Origin: Amoebophrya sp. A120
Lineage: Eukaryota; Sar; Dinophyceae; Syndiniales; Amoebophryaceae
Reading direction: 5' to 3'
DNA length: 64,000 nt
Assembly (NCBI GenBank): GCA_905178155.1
Contig: CAJINV010000001.1
Location: forward strand, 4,630,747-4,694,746
The stretch's first letter is position 1. Each line of letters starts with the position of its first letter. The notes beneath the pieces are model-generated. The model had not been told where the DNA came from. It was given only the letters and a program-made list of their open reading frames with translations, and searched no databases. The position numbers were made by a program, and so were the translations under genes. Below are positions 1-12,300 of this stretch, piece after piece.

Positions 1-387
1 ATAAGCTTTGAATGCGAATCCGGAAGCCCCCGATGACCCAGATACCTTCCTGGCCAGGGGGCCAGTTTCTCATGCAGGGGGCTTGCAGAAGAAGGAGTGG
101 GACTGTAATCAAAAATAAATAGCGCCAAAGCGCGGCCCGCAGGGCCGCGCTTTCGCCGCGCGGCTGGTTAGGCTTTCGCGCTGGTTAGAATTTCGCGCAC
201 GCATTTGGTTACCAATATCGCCCTCCGGGCGCGACCTTCATACCTGAAAGAACCGGGGCGACTTGCTTCCATTGCTGGTCCTGGTGAAGACGCACCACCA
301 GCGAGGTTTTTTTTCGTTTGTATTTGATGTTTATGTATAATTTCTATTTGAATCAAGCTAGCTTTTTTCTACCGGATAAGTCAGGTA
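1..387. other. Segment upstream of the first recognised exon
   Basis: No supported coding sequence. It starts with a C/G-rich stretch, then a perfect hairpin and short direct repeats of GCTGGTTAG around 160-188. From about 305 it becomes T-rich and ends in a pyrimidine tract before the open frame that begins after a stop at 349-351. It could be an intron of a gene starting left of the window or a 5' flank; I cannot decide. Confidence 0.4.
127..153. repeat. Perfect 12-bp inverted repeat (hairpin)
   Basis: AAAGCGCGGCCC at 127-138 and its exact reverse complement at 142-153 are separated by GCA. It is very GC-rich compared with the A/T-rich flank that follows. No function is assigned. Confidence 0.8.
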
Positions 388-3300
388 ATGAGTCTGGACG
401 CCGAAGCGGGGCGAGACTTGATGCAGATGCATGCTTTTTTGCACACCAAGGTGAACCGGACTCCCTCCGCAGCGGGTGGCGCAGCGCAAACAAGCGCGCC
501 GAATCCCGACCCGCGGGAGTTCGTTCCCCGCGCGAAACCGGACTTACGGGACTCCCACCCCAGCGGGTACTGGAGAGCCTTGCGAGCGCTTTTTTCGGCG
601 GAGACGACACTCATCCAAAATGAATGGCAGAACAAGTGGACGGAGGTGCATACGCAGCAACCGGATGAACAAGCAGCCCGAGCGGCGTATCGGCGACACT
701 TCGCAGCGGAAGTGGGGGACACCGCTCACGAAACAGACCTTTTCGACGAGCATCGATCGCAGGCCACGCTGGACAAACGGACGGAGCAGGACTGGACACC
801 GCAGCAGAAAACGAGGCAGGCCCAGGCCATCTTCCTCCTTTCGCACGTGGCGGACCACATCGACACAGTTTACGAGCATCGCGCAGGTGCGGCAAGAGCA
901 GATGTGTCCATAACATACCCAGGAGGGGAGTCAAACGTTAGCGACTTGTCGGACAGTCGCGACTTCGAAGTGGAGGCCACATGCGGGAGAAGCTCCGATG
1001 CAAACAATTCCAAGGTCTTTCACGAGAACAACAATTATTGTGTGAGGATGAAAGTGTATCACTCAGAAAAAAAGAAACCTGTAGCACAGCATGCGACGGC
1101 GTAGACTTTTCGAGATAGTACGTGAATAACGTCTGTCTCGCTTTGTTGCATGTCGGTGACATAAGTGGGGTGGCGGCGGCCCGTAACAGAATTTTGTATC
1201 GATTGCGTCATCACAGAGCCTTTATCAATCATGGCAAACAAGGTATTTTTTCTGTGTCATAAAAGTGTATTTCAGAAATGGGACAAAGACCAGCGTGACG
1301 TCGAGAAGAAGGGGCAGACGTTCGTACAAAAGGGAAAGATTCCGAGACAGCGTTTCGACGGTATCCAGACTACCTACTTCGGAGGCAGTTCCCAAAGAAC
1401 CTGGTACCTACTGGGTCCGGGTGACTATGTCGTGGGCTTAGACCCCAGAAGCAACGGACAATCGGAATACGAAGCGGAGTATCAAAATGAAAAATCCCCC
1501 CTCCCCCATATCAAAAGGGAAATCTATGATGGGATTTGTGTACACAAATCGGATCTGTCTTGCAGTAGAGCACTGCGCGCAGACCCTAAGGCTGGGCCGG
1601 GGTCTTCTGGTGTAGGCCCTTAGCATGGCAGATGTCTGCCCTGTAGGCCTTACAGCATTACAAATCGCCTGTAGAGCGCGGCGGACTCTCTGGATTTGCA
1701 TGGTTGCAAGACAGACAGGATTTGGCCACGAATCTGTGTCGGAAATCTCGAGACGGATGCGTTCGCAATGTGGGGAGGGGGGATTTTTTCCCGCAATACG
1801 GAGCACAACATGGCTCCCCAGTCTGCGTGGCGCGAGTCGTCGACGCCTTCCCACGCCGCCCATGACGATCCGGCCGGAGGGGAAAACAACACGCGCCATC
1901 AACTAGAGCGTGTGGGACAGTGGTACGATCGTCGCGCTGCGAGCGCACACGACCGGTGGCTATACGACGACGGACAGCGACGAAAGAGAGCCTTGGAGGA
2001 GGACATGAAAGAGAAGCTGAGCGCTCGCATCCGTCAATCTATCGCAAGGAAAACTTCCCGTGTGCCCGTGCTGTTCCTACCCCGTTCTTGCGTGCTGACC
2101 CACCTGGCGTAAATGCCCCTTGAAGGAGCTGGTCGGTCAGAATTGAAATTCGCAATGCGCGAAGTCGTTCGACTATATGCATGGCCGCTCCGCTGCTGTT
2201 GCATGAAGCACACCTTTTTGCAGACGCCCAAGCTAGTCTATCCAGTCACATCTTTCTTGAGGGTTGCGTGTGCGTTTTGACTGGTTTTAGGAGCGGCGCA
2301 GATTTGCAGCTTTGCATGAAGGGCTTCAGTCACGCATGAAAATGGACGGCCCGGGCTCGCCTTTGCTTTTCCGCGTGACAAAGGCAGAACGTACTCTCAT
2401 TCGGCACGCCACGCCGGCTCGTCTGGACGGCTTCGTGACGTCCGCGTACAGTGAAAGTGAGCGGACGCGTTTTGCTACCCGGAAGCTGTGGGCGGGGAAA
2501 CTGAAAACTTCGGCGAAGCTGACGCTGCGACAGCGGTGGCTCTGGTACGGCGGTGCCAAGTTTCATGAGTCCATGACGGGGGCCGTGATGCCGCACGACA
2601 GCTTTTTCGGGACGAGCACACCGTGGATGGATTGGCAAGGCAACTGGAATGGAAGATGGCTCGACTACCAGTTCCATGCTGTGGTGCGCGAAACCGGCGC
2701 CGAGGACGATGCAAGCTTCCGGCAGGGGAGCGGCCAAACCGATCCGTGGAACCTCGAAAATTTTCCTATCCTCTGCAAAGAAATATTGCGCAGACGCGCT
2801 TCATTGATCATCTGCTCCGTCCAGTGGTTCGTTGTGAAGTATGTATGTGAAAATCATGTCGTACGTACGTACTGGCGACCCTTGTTCAGGGAAAATCTTC
2901 CGAACCGCCTCAGGGGTCGTGCACTTTCGAAACAGTTAAAACAGACACCCACTGTACTTGCTTGTACGGTACTTACAACATAATTACCGTGTCCCCCTGA
3001 TGGAGAGGGCCAGCGCGATAGATCTTTGCAGTTGATATCTTTTGCGCTACTTCACCTGTACGCCTGGGACGCAGGAGCCCGGATCTACAAGGCGACGCCG
3101 AAACCAAACCGTGAGGCGGTGTGGTCTGAAGCCCCAGCTGAAGCCAAGAATACGTCCGGCGAGTACAGCTACCGCTACAGACCCGTAGATAATGCTGGAG
3201 GTTTTGATTCGCAAGAGCTGGATGCGGAAGGTCAGAATCACCGTGCGGCCTACGGCGCTGCGCTACAACAGCACATAACGGGGGTGCCCTGGGCCCTTGA

Positions 3301-6300
3301 AAACGGTTATTTCGCCCGCGGCTCCCGAAGAAGGCAACAACACACGACCAGAGATGTCAACAACCAGCTCGAGAGTACGAGTAGGGAGGAGTACGAGGAC
3401 GAATGGCAAATTCCGCGACGGCCGGTGCCGGGTACCGGACCTCGGTACCCGGCGCCATTTCGACCTCAGGTGGTTATTACAGGGAAAAATGCACCCACCC
3501 CAAAAGTTGCAATACTTGAGAGTGCGAAGTTTCCAAATGAAAACTTTGTGTCATGCATGAAAGGACTATGAATCTTTCTGATGCAGAGTCTGGTCGTATA
3601 CAGCATCGCCTGCATGACAATCGCCGCGCTTGCTGGGGTATTCTGCAATAACAAATTTTTGCTATTCACGACTGCAAATCTGATATATGCAAGAGGGCGA
3701 GTGTTTCCATTGAAAATGAAAAGGTTTGTAATTACAAATGCTCCCAAGTTCTGTCTGGGGTGAGGGCATTTTTCCTGACAATAGTGGTGGTGCAGAGTTT
3801 AGGGGAGGGCACAGTTTCCACCTCTCCCGTCTTCCGCCACTTCCTGCTGAACTCGTACGTGGGCTCCACGACGATCTCGGCTGCCACGCCCGCGGACGGC
3901 GCGGCGGCTACGGAACTCGAGTTGCGCAAAAGACTGCACGAGCTGCTGGTGCGCGGGCTTTACTACACGTCGCACCGAGCCACCATAGCCGTGTCCTCGG
4001 TTTCGGGACGGCGCAGCGCAGGTGCCGTACTCCTTCCTGGGGGTGGTGCCGGGGCGGATGTGGAGCAGAAGCTGCTGGCGGACGGGTATCGACGAGTGAG
4101 CACCACGGGGGTTAATCCCCCCAGCGAGTGGGAGCGCAGCGCAACGGAAATGCGGCAGCAGCGGTGGTGGACCCTGCGGAGCATCCTGGCCGCGCCGCTG
4201 GTGGTCGAGAAAGACCAGCAGAGCGAGTACCGACTGCAGGTGCGGCACGAGCTCCAGCTGTCGCTGCTGCTGCACGGGTTCGAGCGGACCCCGCAGTTTC
4301 TGCAGGAGCAGGGGCCTCTGCTACTGTTCTACATGGTGGCGCTCTCCGACCCTTGGGGCTTCCTCGATCAGGCGGGGCTGGACCGGGAGCGGTTCGCGCG
4401 GTTCTTCCGCACGCAGGTGCTCGACCACTTGAAGGCCAGCAAGCCGCTCGCAACGTTGATGGAGGCCGTGACGCAAGGCGCCTCGCACCGGGCCGCGAGA
4501 CTGGAGTCTGCGCGCGCCGCGGGCCACGGAGACGTGCTACGCCTCCGGGTGTTCTACCGGCTGTTGTTCAAGCTGTGCCAGTTCCTACGGGCGTTCTTCC
4601 CCGATCTGGAGGCGCCGGACGCAGCAGCCCCCTCGCTATCAAATGCAACTAGGTCGGAGTCTGGATCATCAGTGCACATGCTTGTGGTCGTGCTGTTTTT
4701 CCGTGACTCAGAAGGCATGCAGGCTCTAGCATCACTTACAGGTAGTTTTGAGACGGCATGACAAGTGCGCTGCTGCACTTCCGCTCAGCATGGGCATGAA
4801 GAAATACAACTTTTGTGGAGTAGTAAATTCAAGGACGGAACATATCAACATCCGGCAGCACGTTGCGATGTTTTCGCAGCTCTGCCCCTAGAAAATCTCC
4901 TGCGTCCGAAGCTCCTTGCGGCAACGGAGCAAAGTTCTTTATTCGATTTGGTGCAGTCCGGTCGTATGCATGAAAAAAATCCCCTGTCTCGGTAGCAAGA
5001 CATGGGTACAACTATTAACTTTTGCTGTCCTCTATGTGGGAGAGATTTATTTCTTGGTGTAGGTTGAAATATGCGCATGATCCAGACCTAGACGTGTTTA
5101 CAGTGGATACAACCCCCCGGCGGGCGGTGACGACGTGCAGGGGCTGCGGGTGCTGCTGGAAGGGTATCTGCTGGAGCTGCACCAGCTCGTGGTGGGTGAC
5201 CTGGCCGCGGCCGATCGCGCGCGACGGGCTCCTGCTGCCGACCGTGCAGAGGCGGGCGAAGCGGACGGGGAGCAGGACCGCGCCTGGAACCAACTCAGAG
5301 AGGAGGCGATCTACCACGTGCACCGCGTGAGTCAGGATGCGCTGGTTGTGGAGGCCCTTTTCTTCGGATCCGCCCGGGAAGCGTCCTACGTGTATCACGC
5401 CCGGTGCCGCGGGGGCCTTGGTACCGATAGCGAAGACGGCACCATCAACACGTCACCATCACCCCGGACGAACCTGTGTCTGTCTAACGCCATTTTTCTG
5501 AACTGCCTCTCGCGCCGATATTACCTCGAGTCTGAGCACGCGGGACGGCTAGTGATCGATCAGATGGAGATATCCAAGAAAAAAAGATTGTAGGTGTAAC
5601 TTTTTTGGCTGATCAGCATTATGGCAGGACAGCAGAAACCTGTCATGCGCAGATAGCATGTCAAAACGCGCTTGAATGGACCACCCTGCAATGCATATGT
5701 CCAGCATGACAGACGCAATCATCTTACGTGTTGCGCATCACGACAAACTTACACTAACAATGTTTTTTTCCTGCATAGGAGAAGCACGATCTCGCCCGGG
5801 CGCGGTTGTGGATTCGCCAGGCCGACTACGCCGAGCAGCGGGCTGTGGCTGGCAACCCCCGGAGCTTCGCGAGTGCAAGTACCAGGCATGGAGTCGCGTG
5901 GTGTGTCGTGGATGTGTTCTGGCCACCGGATGCCGGTCGTGAGGAGACGCCTGAGACTCGCCTGGGAGCTTGGGGCACGTGGGGACAGGAAGATTTGTTC
6001 GTGAAAGTTACGGATGGAGGCGTAGAAAAGGCGATCAACCCCATGACGGGGGCCGCGATGCTGGTGGAGGGGCAAGCGCAGTTCGAAAACTTCCCAAAGA
6101 TCCCGCGCGGCTGGGCCCGAAGCCCCTTGTTTCAGCGCCTGTTCTCTCAGCCGTCAGACTTTGTGCAGTGCCTGGTACGGGAGGTGAGCGTTTACGGGCA
6201 GCGGTACTTCCAGATTCGCAATTCTCGGGTACGAGACTTACTCTTTCGCCCGGAGTCCACAGCAGGCGGGGACGGACTGCCCGAGAATTCCAGTCCGCGG

Positions 6301-9300
6301 GTGTACTGGCGAAGGCCGGGCACCTCTGAGCTGTTCGAGTTGTCCCGTGCGGAAGAAGTGGAGGACCTAGCGCGGGAGGTCGAGCGGAGCGCACCCCAGC
6401 TGGGCAAAACGCGGACGGTGTGGACGATATCAAATGCAAAAATGTCTGGGTCTGGAAGATTGCTAGATTTGTGATGCAGGTCTTCCATGACCCACGCGGT
6501 CTTGCATGCACGGCCTAGCGCGACAGGTTCTGTGAGATCTCTATTATGCCTTTGTTCCTGCGTGAGAGACTGTCTCTAAAAAACTTGTTTAAAAGTGGAC
6601 CTCTTTTGGTAATCATGCAACACTTTAGAGCTTGACCCAATCTCCCCGAGATCAAGCCCGTAGGCTTTGTTCGTAAAGGGGGTGACTTTGGTTTTAGAGC
6701 AATCTTCCACTCGTGATAGACAAAGGCTAGTGCATTAAAGGTTGAGGGGTCGAATGAATCACGCAACAGAAATTTTTCCACGATCCAGATGTAGCATGAC
6801 AAGCTACACTCTTCCTGACCCAGACATTTCTTCAATGTATAGACGACACTGCGGGACAAGTTTGACTTTTGGGTGAAGCAGAACCCGGACGAACGGGGGA
6901 CAGCCGCCGCGTTAGCGCCGGCGGTCTTACTGGCTGTGAAGCGGGAGAGAGCACGGGGGGAACCAGAGCCGCTCATCCCCTATCCTGAGTAAAAACGTCC
7001 CCACACCAGAGATGTAATGCAGATTTGCAAAGACAGGAAGACTCGTAATACGCATCCCCATGAGAGCCATTTCCAATCGTGTTTTGGAATTTGTGATGCT
7101 CTGAACAGGATGAGCAGATGAATCTGTGATGCGGCTGCACTTGCTAACCTGCACTACACTGCAGAGTGCAACTTGTCATGCGTGACTCACAAAACTCCTA
7201 GGTTTGTGTTGCAAAATCCCCATCCTGACTCTGGTGTGGCTACGTTTTTACTCAGGATATCCCCTCGGGCGTAGTCAGTCACCCGCAGGCGATGTTCACA
7301 CTCACGGAGGCGGGGTACCTGACGCCCCACCGCAGTGACTCCACGGGCTTGCCGAAAGACTACGCAAACCTGTTTGGCACAGTGCAGGCGTATCAACATG
7401 CAGCTCAAGAACGCGGCGTGGGCGGCGAGGGCCGGACGATCTCGTGGCGCCTGCTGGCGCAGGGAAATATCGTTGGCGGGGATTTGGACCAACAAGCCTT
7501 AGTGCGGCAGTTGCTTCGCAGCGGTGGCAGGGATGTGACCGGCCTAGACCTGAACCCACAGTATGTCCGCGACATGGTCGGACGGGTGCGAGAGGGCAAG
7601 GGAATCACGCAGATGGGCATTTCTATGAAGTGCAAGTATGTTGTCTGGGTCCTCCGGAAGACCGCAGGACGAGTTTCCCATGCTATTGTTCCATGACCCG
7701 ATGAAAGGTCTAGCATGCAAGCCCTGATATTTTACAGGGTTGCAGAAGTAGGTGTCTCAAACTCAATGACTAAGCCGCATGTTGACAAGGTTCGTCTACT
7801 TCCGGCGTGTCAGTAAAGTGGGCATCAACTTTTGCTGTCCATGCATGACAGATTTTTGTGCGGTTTCATGTGCGCACGACGAGTTTGCACGCTTCCAGAC
7901 CCAGATCGATATTTGCAATGCATAATTTCGGTGGAGGCGCAACTGAGTTGGGAGGCGCATGAAGTACCAGTACGCGAGGACGGGTCCGCCGAGAGGCTGA
8001 TCGCGAACGCAGTGCAATTTCCGTTGCTGGCTGCGGGGCGCGGGGACTCCGCCACCTGGTTGACGTTTGTGCGGCCGGGGGAACTCAGCCCGTGGCACCG
8101 CTATTGGCACGCAGCCGAGGACCCGACGTACGTCCTCGCGCGAAGGGCCGTCGTTCCCGGATGGCCGAGCTTGCGCCACGCGATTGCCTTGCGCGAACGC
8201 CCCGCACGGCCGGAGGATGATGTTGACGATTATTACAACCACGTAGTACAAGGAGCAGGAGCAGCTGCACAAGCGCATCGCAACATGGACGAGGTCCAGC
8301 GGACGGAGAACACGTGGACGCAGCTGCGTTCGTTGCGGCTTCTGGTCCTGCGCACCGCACTGCCGCTGCAGCAAGCCCGGAATATCGACCTGATTCGGGA
8401 CTACGCCGTCACGGTCCCGGAGCTTCGTGGCATCCAGGCTGCAGGAGCGCCACTGCCGCAATACGTTGTGATCGATGCGAAAACGCAGGATCAACAACCT
8501 TACGAGGAATTCATAATCCAAGCAGAAGGCGAGGGCGACACACAACTACAGGAACAAGCTCCGCAGGAGCCAGGTGCTGGCGCGGCAGTTCAAGTCGAAG
8601 AGCCAGGTCAGTGCCCGATATGTCTGGACGACATTGATATGAACAGCCAAGAGTACGTTTACTGCGCGGGAGGTCGAAGACTTAACCACTATTTCCACAA
8701 GGCATGCAGCGGGGATCACGCCAGGGAAAACTCAGAGGCGCGGTGCCCATTGTGCAGAGAAGCAGGGGGGTTTAGGATTGCCAATGCTGGTCCAAACATG
8801 GGCAGCCGGTACCCGCCAGCCAGGAATGCGGCGGCGGGAGCTCCTGCGGCGGCGGGAGCTGCACAGGAGGTGGATTTCTTTTCTGTAGTACCGCGGCGCG
8901 AAGACGCAAGCTGGAGAGGCCCGTCCGAGGAGGTACAGGTTGCCCGACCCGACGTCGAGCGTGCAGAGTTGAATGCGCCTTTCCTCGGCGACGCGGAGGC
9001 GCAGACGCAGGCGGAGCTGTACCTCGCCTACCTGTCGTATGGAAGTGCCATGCGGGGAATCCTCGAATTCGATCTATATTGGAACAATTTGAATGCAGAT
9101 GCACCCCCCGCCATTTCTACAACCAGGCTCATGCGAGTCGTTATGGTGGTGGCCCGAGAATGATGGCCGTGGCACTTCTCGGTTGCCCGTGTCGTACTCA
9201 TTCTCCGTGCGCGACGCCCTTCATCTACGCCCTATGGCCAGTAGGAAGGCAAAGGACGCCGCGTGTTTGTAGTTTAGTGTGAGTCCTCTCTGTCTCCACC

Positions 9301-12300
9301 ATTCTCGGCCAGTGGTCCCCGTAGCCACACCATTTCCGGCTTCGTCTCATGTTTTTCGCGCGCGAGGCCGGGTGAGGCTAGTCCTAGTACAACTTTTTGT
9401 ATTGTTTGCGAGTGAAAACTGAAAGGTATATTCTCATTAAATCTTACATTGAGGATTTTCCCACCTGGTGCTTCCATACCTCCCTTGTGCTCCCGGAGGC
9501 TCGTCCCACGCAGGCGATGGAGATGCTGCGACACATGGTGAACCCGTTGACCACCTACTCGGCTGAGTCCAAAGGCATTTTGCGGAACATGGTGCGGTCG
9601 AAGGCCGCGGCCGCGGCAACGAAACAAGACCGGTCGCACCCGGACGCGCTGCGGGCCCGCTTGGTGGCGCTGGCGCGGCTGCTGCGCAACGAGCTCCGCC
9701 ACAGCGCCAACGGAGCAGGGGAGGCGCCTGCGGAAGCTGCCGAAATGGCCAAGGAAATCGCGGGCGAGATTGAGCAGCTGGTTCGCGGCGGAGTAGCGCT
9801 GCGGTCGCTGCGGCTGAATACTCGCGCTCAGACGAATTTCTTGGGTGAACACGACGAAGCAGCTGTCCTCGATTGGGTTTTAAACCACTGCGGCGAGGCG
9901 GCAACCGCGGATGTAATTTATCGCGATTACAAGAACTCTAAATTTTCAACCCCGCGTGGCTTGGAAAGTCGTGCGCTTGGTGATCAATTTTTGCGCACGT
10001 CAGATTCAGACCAAACTCTGCATGCGGGCTGCTCGTGTAAATACTTCCCTGTTCTTCGCAGCCGCATGCCGTGGGAACACTGTATATGAGTACTTATGTA
10101 TTTATTTGTTGATATATCAGGTCCTGTTCTTGCCGGCTCGCCTGTTGACAAGGGTCGTCCAAGATGCTTGCGCGAAATTTTTTTCATGTTCATTGATGAT
10201 AGGCATTCCGGGGAGGTTTTCGTTATTTAGGCAGAGAGGTCTGGCGCAGACGACCACGCGCAGGAACGTTGGCACAGTAGCAAAACAGCCACTATAAATG
10301 AAATCACAGTTGTTGTATTACTAGGTCGAGTTGCATTTGTTCCATAGCGTGCCCCAGGCCGCGGGGGGGTATATTGATTTTTTCATCGTGATAGTCCACG
10401 CAAAGCGATCGAAGCCTTCGCGAAAGCCGAGGCAAGTACCGCAGTACAGCCAAACCTGCTCGTCAAGCTCGGAACGCTGGAGCGAATGGATGACACAGTG
10501 CCGGCTGCGTGGCGCATTGCAAACTACGCGAACAGTGGTGGGGCCGCAACAGCCGGGTTTCTGTTGATGCCCCCGGGGCAACGAGATAACTTGTCGCAAC
10601 ACAGGAGCGGGGAGCAAGAACTACAGGAGTTCATGTCTCAGTACGTTTACAGCGAGCAAGGGCTTTCCGACCGCGACAAGAGAAACCGGCGCGAAGCCTT
10701 GGCCGGCGGAGTTTTGCAGCGGCGGAATCTGAGAGATCATTGTGCAGAGATCAATCGGCTCCATAATTCGGGGACTCGTCACCGGCCTGGTGATAAGGCT
10801 CTCCTTCGCCTGCGTGGCTTTTACGGCTGGGTCAAGGGCGTAGATAGTGCTGAAGCAACAGAGGTCCGAGTCCGCCTGGAAAGAAAGCTTGTCTGGATGC
10901 TTGGTTCGGAATCTCTGGATTTGCAGCAGTGGCGGCCACCACGACCCGACCATGAAACCGAATTTGCGAGAGAACGTCGGAGGCACTTACTGCTGACGTG
11001 TTCTTCCACTTATTTTCTGATGCGAGCATTGCTGTGGACGCGTGCCAGAAGAGTCCCCCTTCCCGACCCGCCTCAGTTTCCGTGGGAAAGAAATCAAAAC
11101 GCACCTGGCCAAGGCAACAGAGCGAGGCAAGCGCACCAGGCGGAGGCAAGCGCACCTGGCGACGGCAATTGGGTAGACATTGATTCGCTAAACCTTCGGA
11201 CGGAGCTCGACACAAACGTTTTCTTGGACAGTGGAAACGGTTCTCGGCATTACCACGTCGTGAACACCCAAAACAGGTCGGAGAGGCTGGTGGTCAGACG
11301 AGCGACGGCCGGGGTAACGGCGACGGAGGACGATCCTCAGTACCGTAGTTTGCGGGAGGAGCAGCACAGGAAGGAGCGGGAGCTTGCACACACAGAAGCC
11401 AGTCTTCCGGGTGCGCGTGCACAGTTACGAGCGAGCGTGCAAGCGACGCAAAACTTGCGGGACCAAATAAATGATCGGTGGACATTTCGTACGCTTCCCC
11501 AAGGGGAGCGAGACAGAGTATGGGGTCTTTATTTTGACGCACAGAACCGAGAGACCCGGCCGCGCGATCAGGTACAAACTCTCGAGGGACAGCAAAGAGA
11601 TCTCACGAGGCAGATCGAAGGACTGAAAACGAATCGCAAGAACCACTGGATGCGAGTTCGCTCGCAGTGGATTAAAATGGAGTGGAAAGCTCGTGCGTTG
11701 GAGCCCTGGCTCATGCAAGTGCAGAATGACGTGATTGCCCCTTTTCAGCAACACTTGGACGATATTCGTTTCACCGGAGCAGCAGCAGACGTCGCGACGA
11801 CGTCGAATTTAGACCAGTTCCCTCCGCGACGCGCTGATCGATTAGCGTCGGTTTTCGGCGGACCGACACGCGCCCAGGTCCGGGCACTGCGCCCCGGACA
11901 GCGGCCCGCCCGGCTGACTTTGCCCGAACCTGCCAGGTCCCAGACTGCTTTGGAATGGCTGCGCGGCCGCCGAGAACCAGACGCCTCCGTGCGACTCGTA
12001 GCGGACGACGAGCCTCTTGGGAAAGCCCGCGCTGTGGTGCGAGAGCTAGGTCGAGGCAAGTTGTTCTTTCGGGACCTTCTCGACGCCGTTTCACCCGAGG
12101 CGAACCAGCAGCAAGCGGGCCCGATTCTCGAGGAGCTGCTACACCGCTACGAAAGAGACCGGGACACGGCCCGCGTTTTGGAGCGCGCAGCGCTGGAGAG
12201 CGTCCTGTTTCTCACCCCGACCGGCACGACCGGCGACGCAGAGGAGGCGGTGCTGACCTACCTGCACCGGTCCCGCAGCGTGTGGCGCATGCATGACCTG

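Noticed and set aside
127-153. Rho-independent terminator
   Set aside because: No T-run follows the hairpin and the surrounding genome is eukaryotic.
353-722. Overlapping ORFs on both strands at the left end
   Set aside because: GC-rich exon DNA gives long shadow frames; only the + strand frame from 388 connects to later exons.
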